Shown: one piece after another, positions 35,960-48,371 of the stretch
How the letters are laid out: the number at the start of each line of letters is the position of its first letter
Numbering within the stretch: the first letter of the stretch is position 1
Assembly: GCA_963693315.1 (NCBI GenBank)
Contig: OY856188.1
Span: forward strand, 214,664,204-214,728,203
Length of the DNA: 64,000 nucleotides
DNA from: Diogma glabrata
Lineage: Eukaryota > Arthropoda > Insecta > Diptera > Cylindrotomidae
Direction of reading: 5' to 3'
The notes under the pieces: generated by a model
Told to the model about the DNA's origin: nothing
What the model saw: only the letters and a program-made list of their open reading frames with translations
Databases searched by the model: none
Made by a program: the position numbers and the translations under genes

Positions 35960-37200
35960 TTGTCGCCGAGGTATTGAAATTGAATAAAATGTAGGAAAAA
36001 TCATTCTGTTTCTTCTTCGAAGATAAATTGAATTTTCCGTACAGCTCAAATTAAGTTTCAAAATGATAGAAACATTGAACCCTTGCCATTATACAAAAAT
36101 TAAAAACCTTGTAATCTTAGCTTTAAGAAACCACCTTTTTCTGTTATGTAAGAACAGTAAATTAGGTCGATAACATTGTACATATTTTCATTCTTTTTTA
36201 CCGAAACACTACATGCATTATACTACTCCATTTAAAAACTGTAAATATTTAAATTATTTCCATTTTGAATTATTTATTAAAACTAACGTTGTATTTAATA
36301 ACCGTTGCAAACACAGCATGGAAAAGAGATGCTAATAAATCAACACGAAATTTCCGTTTCCATTGTGTCTAAAACAATTTTCTTTTTCTGACTGCAACTA
36401 AGTTTTATTGTTTTTTAACGAATTCAAATATTTTTGTCGTATATCTGTAACTATAGTACACATATTATTTAACAATACATATCATAAAAATAATAATTTC
36501 ATAAACTATTTAATCTCAATTCAATAAAAAAAGCTAAACCTTACGGGTATTATCAGAATTAAAAGTAAACTTACTTATCCATTTAAATTCAGATATTCAT
36601 AATTCTTGGACAAACCTCAGAACATGTCAATTCCAATAAAAATAAAAAAAAACAAATTATAATAATACAAAAAATAAATTATATCTTAATCTTAATCAAA
36701 TAAAATTCTTCTTATTCATCATTTGTATGTATGTACTACGTAAATTTACCTATTACAAATTAAGTAAAATAAAAAGAAAACATTGAAAATTGAAATCAAG
36801 TGGCTGGTTACTGATATTTTAATTTTATCAAAAACGTGTTTAAATATCAAATAATAATAAAAATAATATTTTATTGTAATAAATAAGTTAGAAAGGCAAG
36901 TTCAAAAGGTGAATTTTTTTTTCGTTAACGAATAAGATGTTTCTGTATTTATTATTACATATTTATATTATTATTGTTATTTAGTTTATCTTTCAATAAT
37001 GGATCAAAATTTTTAAAATAAAATAAAGTTGTAGATTTCAATGTCATATGTCATGGAATTTTTGACAAACATCATGAATTTGAAAACTCTTGCTGTTGTT
37101 TGGAATATTCTCTACTAAAATTGATTGTTTTCTTTGAACTAAATGAAGGAGGAAATATTGTGTTTCGTTTTTATTGTTTTAAGTTTTATAAAATATTTCA
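35960..37200. other. AT-rich stretch, no gene seen
   Basis: No recognised feature. The last 100 bp would be the 5' flank of the small ORF at 37219. Confidence 0.4.
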
Positions 37201-37218
37201 TAATTGCTTTAATTTAAA

Positions 37219-37353
37219 ATGGCGGCAGAAGAACAAGACCTATCTCATTTTTGGAGTTGGAATGTTGCACAAGCGTTAAACGTAACTGTTTTTACAGTTG
37301 ATAACACTGGCGAATCAACTCATGTGGTAAAACAGTTTCATAAAAACTCTTGA
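37219..37353 (+). CDS. small unidentified ORF or first exon
   Basis: 44 codons from an ATG in good context (aaaATGG) to TGA. It opens MAAEEQDLSHFWSWNVAQAL, then NVTVFTVDNTGESTHV. Composition is coding-like and less AT-rich than its surroundings, which is rare in this window. A possible splice donor (gtg/gtaaaa) lies at 37327, so the real exon might end after STHV with the protein continuing elsewhere. No signal peptide or membrane segment. I do not recognise a family. It could be a short host protein, the first exon of a gene nested on the opposite strand to labial, or a chance frame. Confidence 0.35.
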   Translation: MAAEEQDLSHFWSWNVAQALNVTVFTVDNTGESTHVVKQFHKNS

Positions 37354-37359
37354 TTAATT

Positions 37360-39060
37360 ATTAAGAAAAGGAGAAACAATGCTTTGAACTTATGATACCG
37401 TAACACATTTATAACTTTATTAAAAAAACTTATTTTTGTTTATTTAATACAATTATTTTGACGATGCTAATGCTGTTTAAAAGGAACCGGTACCATGTAC
37501 AAAACCTGCATTATATTTTCCCTTTTTATACTAAATAAAACAATAAATTGTTAAATCTTTAATAATAATAACATGAAATAATAAAATATAAATCGATATT
37601 TCTTCTCAACCATATATTGATCTAACGACTATAGGATACTGAACTTGACCTTGGCGGATCAATGATCGAATCTCATTCGTGTCAAAGCGGTTAAAGCAAA
37701 ACTTTTACAACAAGTAACCCACCCATTTTTCAATTAATCAATAGTAAGTCAACATTGATTGTCAGGAAGTGCACTCGGTGCGAGCTGGGTTGATTACTGT
37801 TATAAACAATAATTGATTAAATTAAATTATCAATGTTAAATTCGACCACAAACATGTTAGTATTCCGAAGACCGTTTATTTCGTATAATCGTTAGTAGTG
37901 GATCGTGAAGTTAAGTATTAAACGAATGAAAAAATTATAAATTTTAGAAAATTTAGTAAGCTCGAATAAAACATGAATAAAGTTCATTTATTGATGGTAA
38001 TTTGGACCTTAGTGAACCTTAGATTTATAATAAAATATTCGTTATTCATAAATTGTTATATATAAATTTTAATATCACAAACCATTTGATAATTTAACAA
38101 ATTTCGCGAAAATGTGCAAAAAAATTTGCCATACAATTTGTTGAGAAAATTTAGATTGAATGCGGTTTACGGTTGTTTAAAGTCAAACGTCGCACCAACT
38201 AGTGCATTAAATTTTTACTATGAAATCTTATCTGATATGTAAAGTTAAATATATTCTAGCAAATAAATACAAAAATATTTTAATAACCAATCACAAAAAT
38301 CCTAAATTTTTTTAATTATTTTCCCACAGCTAACACTTACTTGCACAATTGTAATCATTATTTTTATGTTCATTAACCGTCGCGTCGTGAGAAAATCTAA
38401 GTAACATTAATTACAAGTTTCATGTTTTTATTATATCAACATTCAAATATTTACTTTTCACTTGAAAAATATGGAAAAATCTAATCTTTAACATTAAACC
38501 AGTGCGAATTACATAATTAACAAACGGTTGGGGATGATGAGGTGGATGGTTGCAGACTATCAATCAAATGGGAAAATTTTAGTTAACCAAATAAATGATG
38601 TTGTAAAAATAATTACAAAACAATCCTGGGAAATTTTAGTGTTTAAAGTCACATGAATTTTATGTTTAGAAAATTTTATTTTGATTTATTTTGGTTGGTG
38701 ACAAATTTTAGTGTTTTGCTAGTTTTCATGATAATTTCATAGTGTCTTCAAGTGAAATTCGACCAGCAAATTGAATAAATTGTAAATTAGTACAGGTGAG
38801 AAGGTGAGGCGATTGTGCTCTGAAGCGTTGATTTTTTAGACTTTTATTTAAAGCTTTTTGGATTGAAGAATTGAAGTCAGTTAATTCTTGAAATCTACCA
38901 CCATTTAAAGTGGTCATAGTTTCACTTGCGTAACAGGAAATATAATTTGCAATACTAATTTTTTATGAACAAAAGAGTTCAGTGCAACCGTTGTTACAGT
39001 TGAAACCAAAGTGTGAATACAACTTGAAAAAAAATAGTTCTATAAAAGAAACAGTATAAA
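37360..39060. other. AT-rich stretch, no supported gene
   Basis: A 63-codon minus frame at 38917-38726 has no recognisable domain. Nothing else stands out. Confidence 0.35.
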
Positions 39061-39075
39061 TAGTAACTAGTATTT

Positions 39076-40447
39076 ATATATATATTTCCTCTGTTCGGTT
39101 GTTTGTGACTAAACTCCTCCTAAACGGCTTGATTGATTTTTTTGAAAAACTGTGTGTGCAATAAAGGTTGATCTAAGAATGATTCATATCTATAATTGGA
39201 TAAAATTGGACAAAATGGCGAGGGGTCTCCCGAACACCTGTAAATTTAAAACTTCAATAACTTCTAATCCTGTCTTTCAATCTTATTGATACTTGATATA
39301 TAAGGTTTTAGTAATGTTTTCAATATTTTTGCGTACCCACTTTGGATTTGTCACTTCTGGTTAAAAAGTTTTTTTTTTAAATTTTTTTAAAGGGTTTATC
39401 CCTACTATAGTCTTCAGTTTTAAATCGATTTTCATAAAAAGGTGATGTAAGTTAAAACAAAAGATTTAAAAACGATTTTATAAGCTTTTGAATACATTGG
39501 ACAAAGGGTTGGGCATGGGGGTCTCCAGAACTCCGGTTTTTTAAAGATCTATAACATTTGTACCTGATAATCGAATTGAATGGAGATTGGAAGGACAAAA
39601 GACTGATTAGTTTCTGGGCGATATTGGAAAATAACGTGAGGGGCCTCTTGAGGATCTGTTTATTTGAAACTTCAATTATACATCAGTTTCTGATAATGGA
39701 TTTTGACGAAACTTGGTATATATATATGCTAATATATTGCAGCATGATTTGTAAAAGTTTTGCATTTTTGAAAGTATATATTTCCAAATTTACAAGCTAA
39801 TTACATTAATCATGCGTGGCTACGTGATCGAGCTATTTGGGCCGCAAAAACTATAGATGTCGACGCAATCAATTTTAAAATACAACAGTTATTGCCTGGC
39901 AATGAAATATCATTCAAACCGATTTTCTCTGTTGTCTCTGGCAAGTTTCAAGGTGAAATTGTTATTTTAATTGTAATTTTGCCAATGATCCCCTTAGACT
40001 AGCATCCTATTTAAACGTTTATACTTTCCAATTCAATTGGTATTTATAATGACTATTAATAAGTAACAAAGTCAAACAATATGAATTTGTGAGCTGGGTC
40101 TAGAAACCCCGTGCTTTTCGCATAATCAATTATATGTTGCGTGTTTGAAGGTTAGAAAACCTTCAAGTTTGTTCGTGTATTCCACTCAGGTATTAGCAAA
40201 AAATACTGTTCAGCATATCGTATTAAGATAATATTAACAAAAATTTTATTCCTGTTTAATAATAAATGTATATAATAATAAATAATGGTTTCGTTTAATA
40301 GCCAAATAAAATTCCAACCAAACTATGCAGCCACTATTATTAATCTGAACGAATTGGAGGTAGAATGTCGATTAGGATTGACAATCGCTGCTCAAAACTT
40401 TTCTACAAATAAATTATAGGTGGTACGAAGTTCACCGTGTCTGCTAG
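39076..40447 (+). mobile_element. decayed Helitron
   Basis: The 5' part holds gtgactaaactcctcctaaa followed by cggcttgattgatttttttg, typical of insect Helitron-type 5' ends. The 3' end is a small stem (ggtg...cacc) followed by gtgtctgCTAG at 40444-40447, then T, as Helitrons end. Between them is a Rep/helicase remnant (next entry). The exact 5' base is uncertain. Confidence 0.65.
39800..40260 (+). pseudogene. Helitron PIF1-like helicase remnant
   Basis: One segment (about 39807-39965) reads HAWLRDRAIWAAKTIDVDAI then NFKIQQLLPG, matching the helicase stretch (WLxxRAILAxxNxxVxxINxxILxxLPG) downstream of the Walker motifs in Helitron RepHel proteins. A second (about 40130-40230) recalls the terminal YVACSRVGKPSxLFVxxPxG region, with a stop inside. 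The Rep nuclease and Walker A/B motifs are missing. Non-functional. Confidence 0.75.
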
Positions 40448-40521
40448 TATAGTATAAACTTTTATAAAAATTATCCAACTATACCAAAGTCAGAGTATTG
40501 GGTCAACCAATTCAGTAGACT

Positions 40522-41333
40522 CCCATACAAGGTTGTACAACTGGTCCAGTAATGGTCCATTACTGGCAGCCAGTAATGCAGCAATGGGCGAGTACTGGCA
40601 ACCACGACTGGGCCATTAACATAATTTTACTGGATGATAATTTCGGACAATAAATGGTTGCCATTCTTGGGCCAAATACTGGCAACCATGACTGGGCCGA
40701 TAAAAAAAATATACATTATTATCATATGTAAATTTAAATAAATTAAATACAAACTAATTTAAAATAAAATAAAAATGACGGAAAAAATTCAAAACTCCCC
40801 ATACAACTGGTTCAGTTGCAAGAATGGCTGAGTAATGGCAAACACCGCCCTGACTCCGCCAGTACTCCGCCATTAAAAAAAATATAAAATAATATTTTTT
40901 ATACATAAATTTAAATAAATTATTTACAAAATAATTAAAATAAAATAGAAATGAAAATAAAATAAAACATATACCAACCTTTTCTTTATTACCATAGTCT
41001 TTCAACCGACAAGGCGATAACTAAACTATATGTGAAATTTTTCAAACTATATATTTCTAAAAGGGATAATACTCTAGTGAAATTTAAAAAAAATGACAGA
41101 TCGGCAAATTCATGGCTACAGTACTGGCCCAATAACAATAGCCAAGTAATATTTACCATTCATGGGCCAGTGCTTGGCCATTCAAAGGTAAAAATATACT
41201 GGCTATTTTCTGTAAACCATTGATCGGCCGATTATTGGTTCTAGTATTGGCCCAGTAACAATAGCCAAGTACTGTTAACCATTAATGGACCAGTGCTTGG
41301 CCGTATGTCAATGTCTGGCAAAACCTACTTGGG
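40522..41333. mobile_element. CCC...GGG element, tactggcc type, copy 1
   Basis: 812 bp, starts cccatacaaggttgtacaac and ends tggcaaaacctacttggg. Flanked by CT (40520-40521, 41334-41335). Dense in the motifs (t)actggcca, gggccagt and ccattaatgg in both orientations. Nearly identical, inverted, to 49551-50337. An internal block (tcaaactatatatttctaaa...ctctagtgaaattta) is shared with the different CCC...GGG element at 59593-60246. No coding capacity. Confidence 0.85.
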
Positions 41334-41339
41334 CTATCA

Positions 41340-43560
41340 CAGAGTTGCATTTATTTATAAAACCTTTTAAAAACTTTTTAGAGATTTTCAATGTTTACAG
41401 ATACCATATCGAAGAAAAATTTAATATAATTTTAGTTATTCAGTCATCCACACATCTCAATTATATATACAAAAATAGTAGCTACTTTTGTATATCATCA
41501 TGATCTTATTCACCCTGTTGTATGCTTTCTTTAATCATAAAAATTATACTCCTTCTAACTTCCATCATGTTGGCGTAAAATTATGTTCATATCAAATTTA
41601 CTTCTCAAAAAAGTTTGTTTCTATATACAAAAATTCAATTATGAAAATAAATTAACGTTTGAATTACAAATATTTACATAAAAAACATAACAAGTTATAG
41701 AATGTTAAAATTGTCAACGATATAAATTTGATAATGTAAAAGGGAAGTTGTTAATTTATTAAACAGCATGGGTATTTTCAATGTAATACCATTTGTAAGT
41801 TTAGTTTTAAATTTATTTGAAACTGGCAACTTAATTTCAATTGAAGAATGCCAAAAATTTTTCAACAAACCATTAAGAAATCAACACTTACACCCTCTAC
41901 CAGTATTAACAATTAAGCAAACACACGTTTTTCTTGGCAATTTCAAATATTTACGTTGTTTATTCTTGACGCATAACTTTTCTATTTTATCTAAAATAGC
42001 TTGTTTTGCTCCATCTGCGTTTATTCAAAAAAAAAAAAGAAAATGAAATCATTCCATTCTTAATTCTCTTAATACAGGCTGACAACTTGACGGATCACCG
42101 AAAATAAAAAAAAATTATGTATTTGATTCGTTTTCCATTTTGGGAAAAAATGAATATATATATACAAACATATATTGAAGGATGTTATTAAGACTATACA
42201 TAACTAAAATAAGGGACAATATTGTGTATTTTTTCTCTCCACGATTTTCATCCTCTATCATTTTTATAAAAATGTTCAAAAACAGAAATTCGTACTCAAC
42301 TTTTTATGATTGGTATTATTTATATGGTATGCTTATAATATGTGTTAACGTGGTTCTTGCTATACTAAAAGAGGAAAAATAATGGGAAGGTTTTTGTTGA
42401 AAATCAGAAATCGTCATTTCGAGTTTCGAAATCAAAAAATAATTTACGAACGCGTTGTTTTGTATACCTATATAACAAAATGAGGAGATAGGAGATGCAG
42501 CGTATTGTTCTACGCTCCAATATTATAGAGACTTGTGATTAGCTATAGTCTCCCTCATATTATTGTTTTTTCGATAAATTTCAACGTGTATTTTACATCT
42601 GCAAAAACACTTATAAACAAATGTACATTATCCTCGTGTCAACAAGATATAAAAAAATTCTAAAAAACATCAAAACTTTTAATAATATGTAATGATAATC
42701 CTAGAAATAACCAATCAATCATATTTTCTTGCATGAAAAAGAATAAAACTTTTTGCATTTCCCAAAAATAAAGAAATTAGTGTAACAATAAAAATCTGTA
42801 ATAAAAAAAGTGAATATGGTGTCGTCCATTTTTAATATTTCAATTTCATCTAAAAACAACATCTCACTCTTTTTATTTGAATTAAACATATAAATAAAAT
42901 ATATAAAAAAACAACAGAATAAAACTAACATTATAATGCCACAAAAGAATATGGAACCCTAAATGTTTAAGACAATAACAAAAGAATTTCAAATGAATTT
43001 CAAATAACAACAGGGCTACGATATGGATATATTATTTTAACAATTGAATTACAATTTCAATTACTTGCTTTAGATTTTTTTATCTGAAAAGACAAAGGGA
43101 TTGTCAGAATTATATTCAATGGTTTAATGTGAAATTCTAGTTAGAAATTTATTTTTGAAAATGGATGTCCATTTTGATGGTGACGAAAGAGACAAAACAT
43201 GTTGATAAACTTAAGTGAACGAACCTCAAGATCTAGCAAAACTTTACGAAAACACTATCTTGGATTTACGTGGGAATTTATCGTATATTAATATTTCGTT
43301 GAAATGAAATTTGTAAACGGCAGTATAAATAGCGGTATACGGCAGTATAAATTGTATGTAACATTACAAAAATTATTGAGGACATTATTGTTGTAAATGC
43401 ACAAATTAATAAAAACGGGTGAGAATCCACTGGTTTGTTCTACAAAATCTATACACAAATAAGTTATGAGTTTTTGGAAAATTAATTGGTTAAGTAACTG
43501 GGGTCCGACTAGTTGGAAACAAATTTAGTGCAAAACAATAAACCTTTATTTGAAATCAGC
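41340..43560. other. AT-rich stretch without supported gene
   Basis: A 92-codon plus frame at 41768-42046 has no recognised domain and ends in a lysine run from an A-tract. The word cggcagtataaat occurs twice at about 43318-43355. Confidence 0.35.
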
Positions 43561-43570
43561 AACCCAATAT

Positions 43571-43992
43571 CCCATTCAAGGTTGTACAACTGGTCCAGTA
43601 ATGGTCCATTAATGGTGACCAGTAACGCAGTAATGACCGAGCACTGGCAACCATGACTGGGCCATTAACATAATTTTACTGGATGATAACTTCGGATAAT
43701 AAATGGCTGCCATTCATGGGCCAGAGAAAAACAACAGCAATGGCCCATACAAGGTTGTACAGTTGGCCCAGGCAGGAATGAACCAATAATGATGATCAGT
43801 ATTGCATCAATGGACGAGTACTGGCAACCATGAGTAGGCCATTAAAAAAATGTATAAAACATCGTACAAAAATTTAAATAAACCGGCCGGATTATGGTTT
43901 CAGTAATGGCCCAATAACAATAGCCAAGCAATATTTACCATTAATGGGCCAGTGCTTGGCCGTATTTTAAAGCCTGGAAAACCCTGCTTGGG
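43571..43992. mobile_element. CCC...GGG element, tactggcc type, copy 3 (rearranged)
   Basis: Starts cccattcaaggttgtacaac, ends ccctgcttggg, flanked by AT (43569-43570, 43993-43994). A second left terminus (cccatacaaggttgtacag) lies inside at about 43746, so the copy is composite or has an internal duplication. Confidence 0.75.
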
Positions 43993-44241
43993 ATATTCCA
44001 ACTGTTATTCAAAGGATTGACAGAATAAACTACCCACTGGAGTACAATTTCTGAAACCGACTTAAAAAGCTTCAAAAAAAAAACGTTTAAGTAATTTATA
44101 ATTATATCAACTTATTATTTTTTGTAGTTATTATAGTATCATACATTGAAGACTATAAATAAATACATATATTATTAATATATTAATTCCTTAAACAATT
44201 TAAATTGTTATATAATTGTTGCACAATTATAGTCCCTGGGC

Positions 44242-44918
44242 GGCCGGCGCCGATTTCATGTGATGATTACCACATATTTTATACTTCGTGAGGTGCTTGT
44301 CCTTGAAGAGCCCGAAAACATTTGTTCTGCGATTTTTCTCAAATCAGCTTCTTTTGCGTTCGGCAAGCTCCGAAAAATACCACATTTTTATTAACTGTGG
44401 GGGTTGGAAATTTGTTTTAGAATAAGAGGGTAAACTTGTCCGACCAAAATGTGTCTGCAATTGTCGAGTCCGACAACTGACATTTTGGAATGTTTGGGTT
44501 GTCGGATTAGACAAAAGCAGACAAATTTTTGTCGGACTAGGTTACCCTCGTGTTCTAAATCAAATTTTCAACCCCCATAGTCAAAAAAAAAAATTACAAG
44601 ATCCCAGGCAATCGGCATTTTTCGGAGCATGCCGAACGCAAAAGCGGCCGATTTGAGAAAAATCGCAGAACAGAAGTATAAAATATGTTTTTTTTTATTA
44701 ATTAGTTAGACATGTTTAGCACACTAAATATGAAATATTCATTATTTAGACTCTTTGAATATCCGAAGATACCATATCAACTAGAAAGGAAGTGGGTTGG
44801 GGAAATGGAAGGATTTAGGATACAACTACATATATAACTATATCAATTGTTTTAGATGACGATGGACATTTTCTTTAAATGTTTGAAGAGCAATCATCAC
44901 ATGATATCGGCGCCGGCC
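44242..44918. mobile_element. hairpin MITE with GGCCGGCGCCGAT ends
   Basis: Terminal inverted repeat ggccggcgccgatWtcatgt plus gatgatt. Long inner arms also pair: tctgcgatttttctcaaatc at about 44325 with its complement at about 44650-44670, including cgttcggcaagctccgaaaa against ttttcggagcatgccgaacg. The right arm is interrupted by a CR1-like tail (44688-44890), which splits tataaaatatg from aatcatcacatg. Locally GC-rich compared with the window. Confidence 0.8.
44688..44890 (-). mobile_element. CR1/jockey-like retrotransposon 3' tail, short copy
   Basis: Minus strand ends ttcctttctagttgatatgg...ctaactaattaataaaaaaa. The same 3' end occurs at 48372-48490. Its upstream limit encodes the end of an FKENV-type C-terminus. 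Heavily 5' truncated, typical of target-primed insertion; inserted into the hairpin MITE. Confidence 0.7.
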
Positions 44919-45015
44919 TAGAGATATTTTAAACAGTTCCTTCACAGAAAAACATAAAGTCGCATTTTCATCTAATTTAAATTATATAATTTGAAAATGC
45001 ATGATATATAAGGAG

Positions 45016-45663
45016 CGGATGTTTGTGCACTAAAAATGGCTAAAATATGCAGTATTATATGCTTTTAAAATGCCTTAATTATGCACTTAAAAATGCAATA
45101 AAATGCTTATTATTTAAAAGAACCTAAAATAAATTAAGTTTTCAAAAATTTCATTTTATTTAATAAAAAAATGAAAATTATCACAACTTCATTATTATTC
45201 AGTACTACTTGAGTATAATTCATTCTTTAGTAGATACAAATTCATTCAATTACAGAGAAAAAAAAATATAAAATATTGAAAAAAATATCACAATTAAAAA
45301 AAAAAAACACATATTTAAATTTTTGAATTACAACTACAAATGATGTAGAATTTTAAGTTTTTTTGCGTAAACTTGTTCTTTTGCCGGTTACAACATTATT
45401 GTACCAGCACAAACTTCGTTCCACTTCAAAAGATATAATTGGCGCGTACTTGAAATTTTAAAAAATACGCTAAATATGAAAAAGCAAGCAAATTTTTTCT
45501 AAAAATTGCATAATATGCGGCAATATACATTTTAATATAAAATATGCATTTGTATGTAAAATAAAAATGATACCATTTTTGTTAAAAAATCATGAATCGA
45601 ATTTCTGCTCAACATAATCGAAACATCTCTAAGGGAAAAAATATGTATTTGCATAAACATCCG
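45016..45663. mobile_element. hAT-like element with CGGATGTTT ends, old
   Basis: Left end cggatgtttgtgcactaaaa pairs with right end gcataaacatccg (45651-45663). Subterminal repeats of atgca/tgcat are frequent, as in several hAT groups. No clear 8-bp target duplication. Holds an hATC scrap (next entry). Confidence 0.6.
45350..45445 (-). pseudogene. hAT transposase C-terminal scrap
   Basis: Minus strand reads APIISFEVERSLCWYNNVVT then GKRTSLRKKLKI. This matches the hATC pattern (APIxSxDVERSFSxYxxILTxxRxxL) with the VERS core kept. It is the dimerisation region only. Different hAT subgroup from the one at 10030-10170. Confidence 0.7.
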
Positions 45664-46204
45664 GTCTTTATTTATATAGTTCAGTAAACTTTTACTAAAA
45701 CATTTTAATGTTTCTAACATTTAGTTTCGTTAGAAGTTATAATTAAAATTAGATGATTTATGATCTTATTTTTGGCCAATTCATAGAAATATCTATTACA
45801 TAAAATTATATTTTTTGGTATATTCAATTTTATAATAATTACACCTTTAAATCAATCAATTCATTAAGCAAATCGAAATTTCTGATTGTACTACAGTTTA
45901 AAAATTTTAATTTGTTCATTGAATATATTAAGCATATAATATGTAAAATGTTTTTTTAGCTAGCACATTAAAAAATGGTCGAAAATTTCCATATAGCTTT
46001 CCATGCAAATTTTCGACAGTTTTACTTTTAGTTTTGCCTACATAGGTAAAAAATGCTATACCTATATTAGGCTTGATTTATATAGTAATTAATACACATC
46101 ATATACACTCCATATAATTAATACACTTTATTTAGTAATTAATATACTTCATATATACACTTCATATAATTAATACACTTAAATCGGTTAAAGCGATATA
46201 GAAC

Positions 46205-46450
46205 AAGAGCCCGCGACGGCCAGACCTTCGTTATTTTATAAAAGGAAAATACTATCCCGAAAAATATATATAAAAATTAACTTATATACTTTCACGAAAC
46301 TTTGGAGACCTCTTTGTTACCTGCTCCCTGCCAAAGCCACCATGATCCAAACTTGATATGTTGCTAATCGTTCCTACCTGAGTAGGGGATATGCGCAGAG
46401 AAATTTTCAGCTTTTATAAAATAACGAAGGTCTGGCCGTCGTGGGCTCTT
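46205..46450. mobile_element. MITE with AAGAGCCCGCGACGGCC ends, simple copy
   Basis: 246 bp with near-perfect inverted ends aagagcccgcgacggccaga extended to about 38 bp. Contains gtatagt/atcccga and gctccctgccaaagccac. It corresponds to one arm of the giant palindrome at 46711-47254 plus the opposite terminus. Confidence 0.85.
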
Positions 46451-46710
46451 AATCTAAAATAGAAATAGTTGTGTTTTGTATGAAAGCCAATATAAATTTT
46501 TGAAATTTATTTTCTTTTCTCCCCTTTGTAGCGCTATGGCAGGAATTAGAACCAGAAAATTGTTCTATAGAACAGCAAACATAACCGCATAGAAAAATAT
46601 TAATACAAGAAAGGAAGTAAATTTTTTTGTAAAATCATTAACTAATGTCTAATTGACAATAGTCTCAGATCAACTTAAAACTTTCAAAAATAAAATACTA
46701 CTAATAGACT

Positions 46711-47254
46711 AAGAGTCCGCGACGGCCAGACCTTCGTTATTTTATAAAAGCTGAAAGTTTCTCTGCGCATACTCTCTACTCAGGTAGGAACGATTAGCGA
46801 CATATGAAGTTTGGATCATAGTGGCTTTGGCAGGGAGCAGCTTCCAAAGGGGCCTTCAAAGTATCGTGAAAGTATAAAAGCTAATTTTTTTATATATTCT
46901 TCGGGATAGTATTAGAAGTCACGTAACCCATTGCCAGACACTTATTATCGTGGTAACGACCTGCCAGACACCCTTAAACTTTAAAGTTTAAGGGTGTCTG
47001 GCAGGGGGTTTCCACGATAGTAAGTGTCTGGCAATGGGTGACGTGATTTCTAATACTATCCCGAAGAATATATAAAAAAATGAGCTTTTATACTTTCACG
47101 ATACTTTGGAGGCCCCTTTGGAAGCTGCTCCCTGCCAAAGCCACTATGATCCAAACTTCATATGTCGCTAATCGTTCCTACCTGAGTAGGGGGTAGGCGC
47201 AGAGAAACTTTCAGCTTTTATAAAATAAGGAAGGTCTGGCCGTCGCGGGCTCTT
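46711..47254. mobile_element. giant palindromic MITE, 544 bp
   Basis: Two arms of 272 bp (46711-46982 and 46983-47254) are reverse complements with few differences. The centre is aaactttaaagttt. Termini are aagagNccgcgacggccaga as in the 246-bp copy next door. Flanked by act on both sides (46708-46710, 47255-47257), a possible 3-bp target duplication. No coding capacity; a transcript would fold into a long duplex. Confidence 0.9.
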
Positions 47255-47512
47255 ACTCTATGGGTGAAAAATATATATAAACGAAAAGTTTGAAAAAAAT
47301 TTAATTACTTCTTTTTCATTTTTTTTTTCAATTTAGGGGTAGTTTTCACCCCCTAAATAAAATTACAGTGAAAATTTTTTTAATACTTTATTAAAAAATA
47401 TAAAATGTAAGAAAAATACTTTCATATCATCTGTGTAAGTGTGTTGTTTATGATATAAATTTGTAAAATATGTACCATAAAACTGGTCTATAATGTATAT
47501 ATGTATACTGTC

Positions 47513-47691
47513 TTGTATTCTCTTTCGTTCCTCTTATTTGTATTAGAAAAATAGAGATAAATGAAAACAAAGAAAATACCAAGCTTTAGACCTTCAAAGA
47601 AGGTCTTAAGCTTGGTATTTTCTTTGTTTTCATTTATCTCTATTTTTCTAATACAAATAAGAGGAACGAAAGAGAATACAAGACAGTATAC
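47513..47691. repeat. perfect-looking palindrome, 179 bp
   Basis: gtatactgtcttgtattctc...accaagctt on the left and its complement on the right, around a short centre near 47602 (agaccttcaaagaaggtct). Arms of about 89 bp show almost no mismatch. The 64-codon frame running through it is a by-product. Confidence 0.9.
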
Positions 47692-48371
47692 ATACTTTCA
47701 TATCATTTTTTTAATTTTTTATTATTTCGGGGGTAGTTTTAATCCCTTTTATTAGCCCACTTGACCCAATTTTGGCATACAATTAAATAAACTTAAATTC
47801 TTCTTAAATATTCTTGAAAATTGCATTTATTTATAATCTTAGCTTTACGTCCACAAAATAGCAAAAAATACCCTAAAAAGGGGTAGTTTTTGCAGCTTTG
47901 AGGGTGTTCTGGAAAAATCCGACATTAAAATCATAATCAGCGACCCAAAACACCCCCCTTATGAAAATTCATTAACTTTCTCCCGAGATATTGAATATTT
48001 TTTATTTTTGGCCAAAAATAAAAAAATTGGCCATTTTCGGGCCAAGTCCGGAAACTAGAAGTTGTTTAAAGTACTTCTCTTCTGCACACCTTTCTTGACG
48101 AATTAAAAAAAGTTTTAGGTTAATCTGAGACTATTGTCAATTAGTTATGTGTGATTTTACTTCCTTTCTTGTATTATATAAATTTTTGACATTTTTTAAA
48201 AACAATATAGGTTGAAAACATTTGATATTTTTGGGGCAAAAACAGATTGTGTTATAAACTTATATAATATACATTTTTATACATTTACTAATTTAAACAG
48301 ATTTAATAAAATGATATTTAAAAACTCGGTACAAAATCTCGTTGTCATTATCGATGTAGGTAGAGGGTTGT

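Noticed and set aside
38726..38917. 63-codon minus-strand ORF ending GRISLEDTMKLS
   Set aside because: Composition is slightly coding-like but no homology, splice context or transcript signal could be shown.
41768..42046. 92-codon plus-strand ORF
   Set aside because: No family or domain recognised, AT-rich codon use, ends in a lysine run from an A-tract; not supported as a gene.
47561..47755. 64-codon plus-strand ORF
   Set aside because: It runs through the 179-bp palindrome and mirrors itself; no domain.
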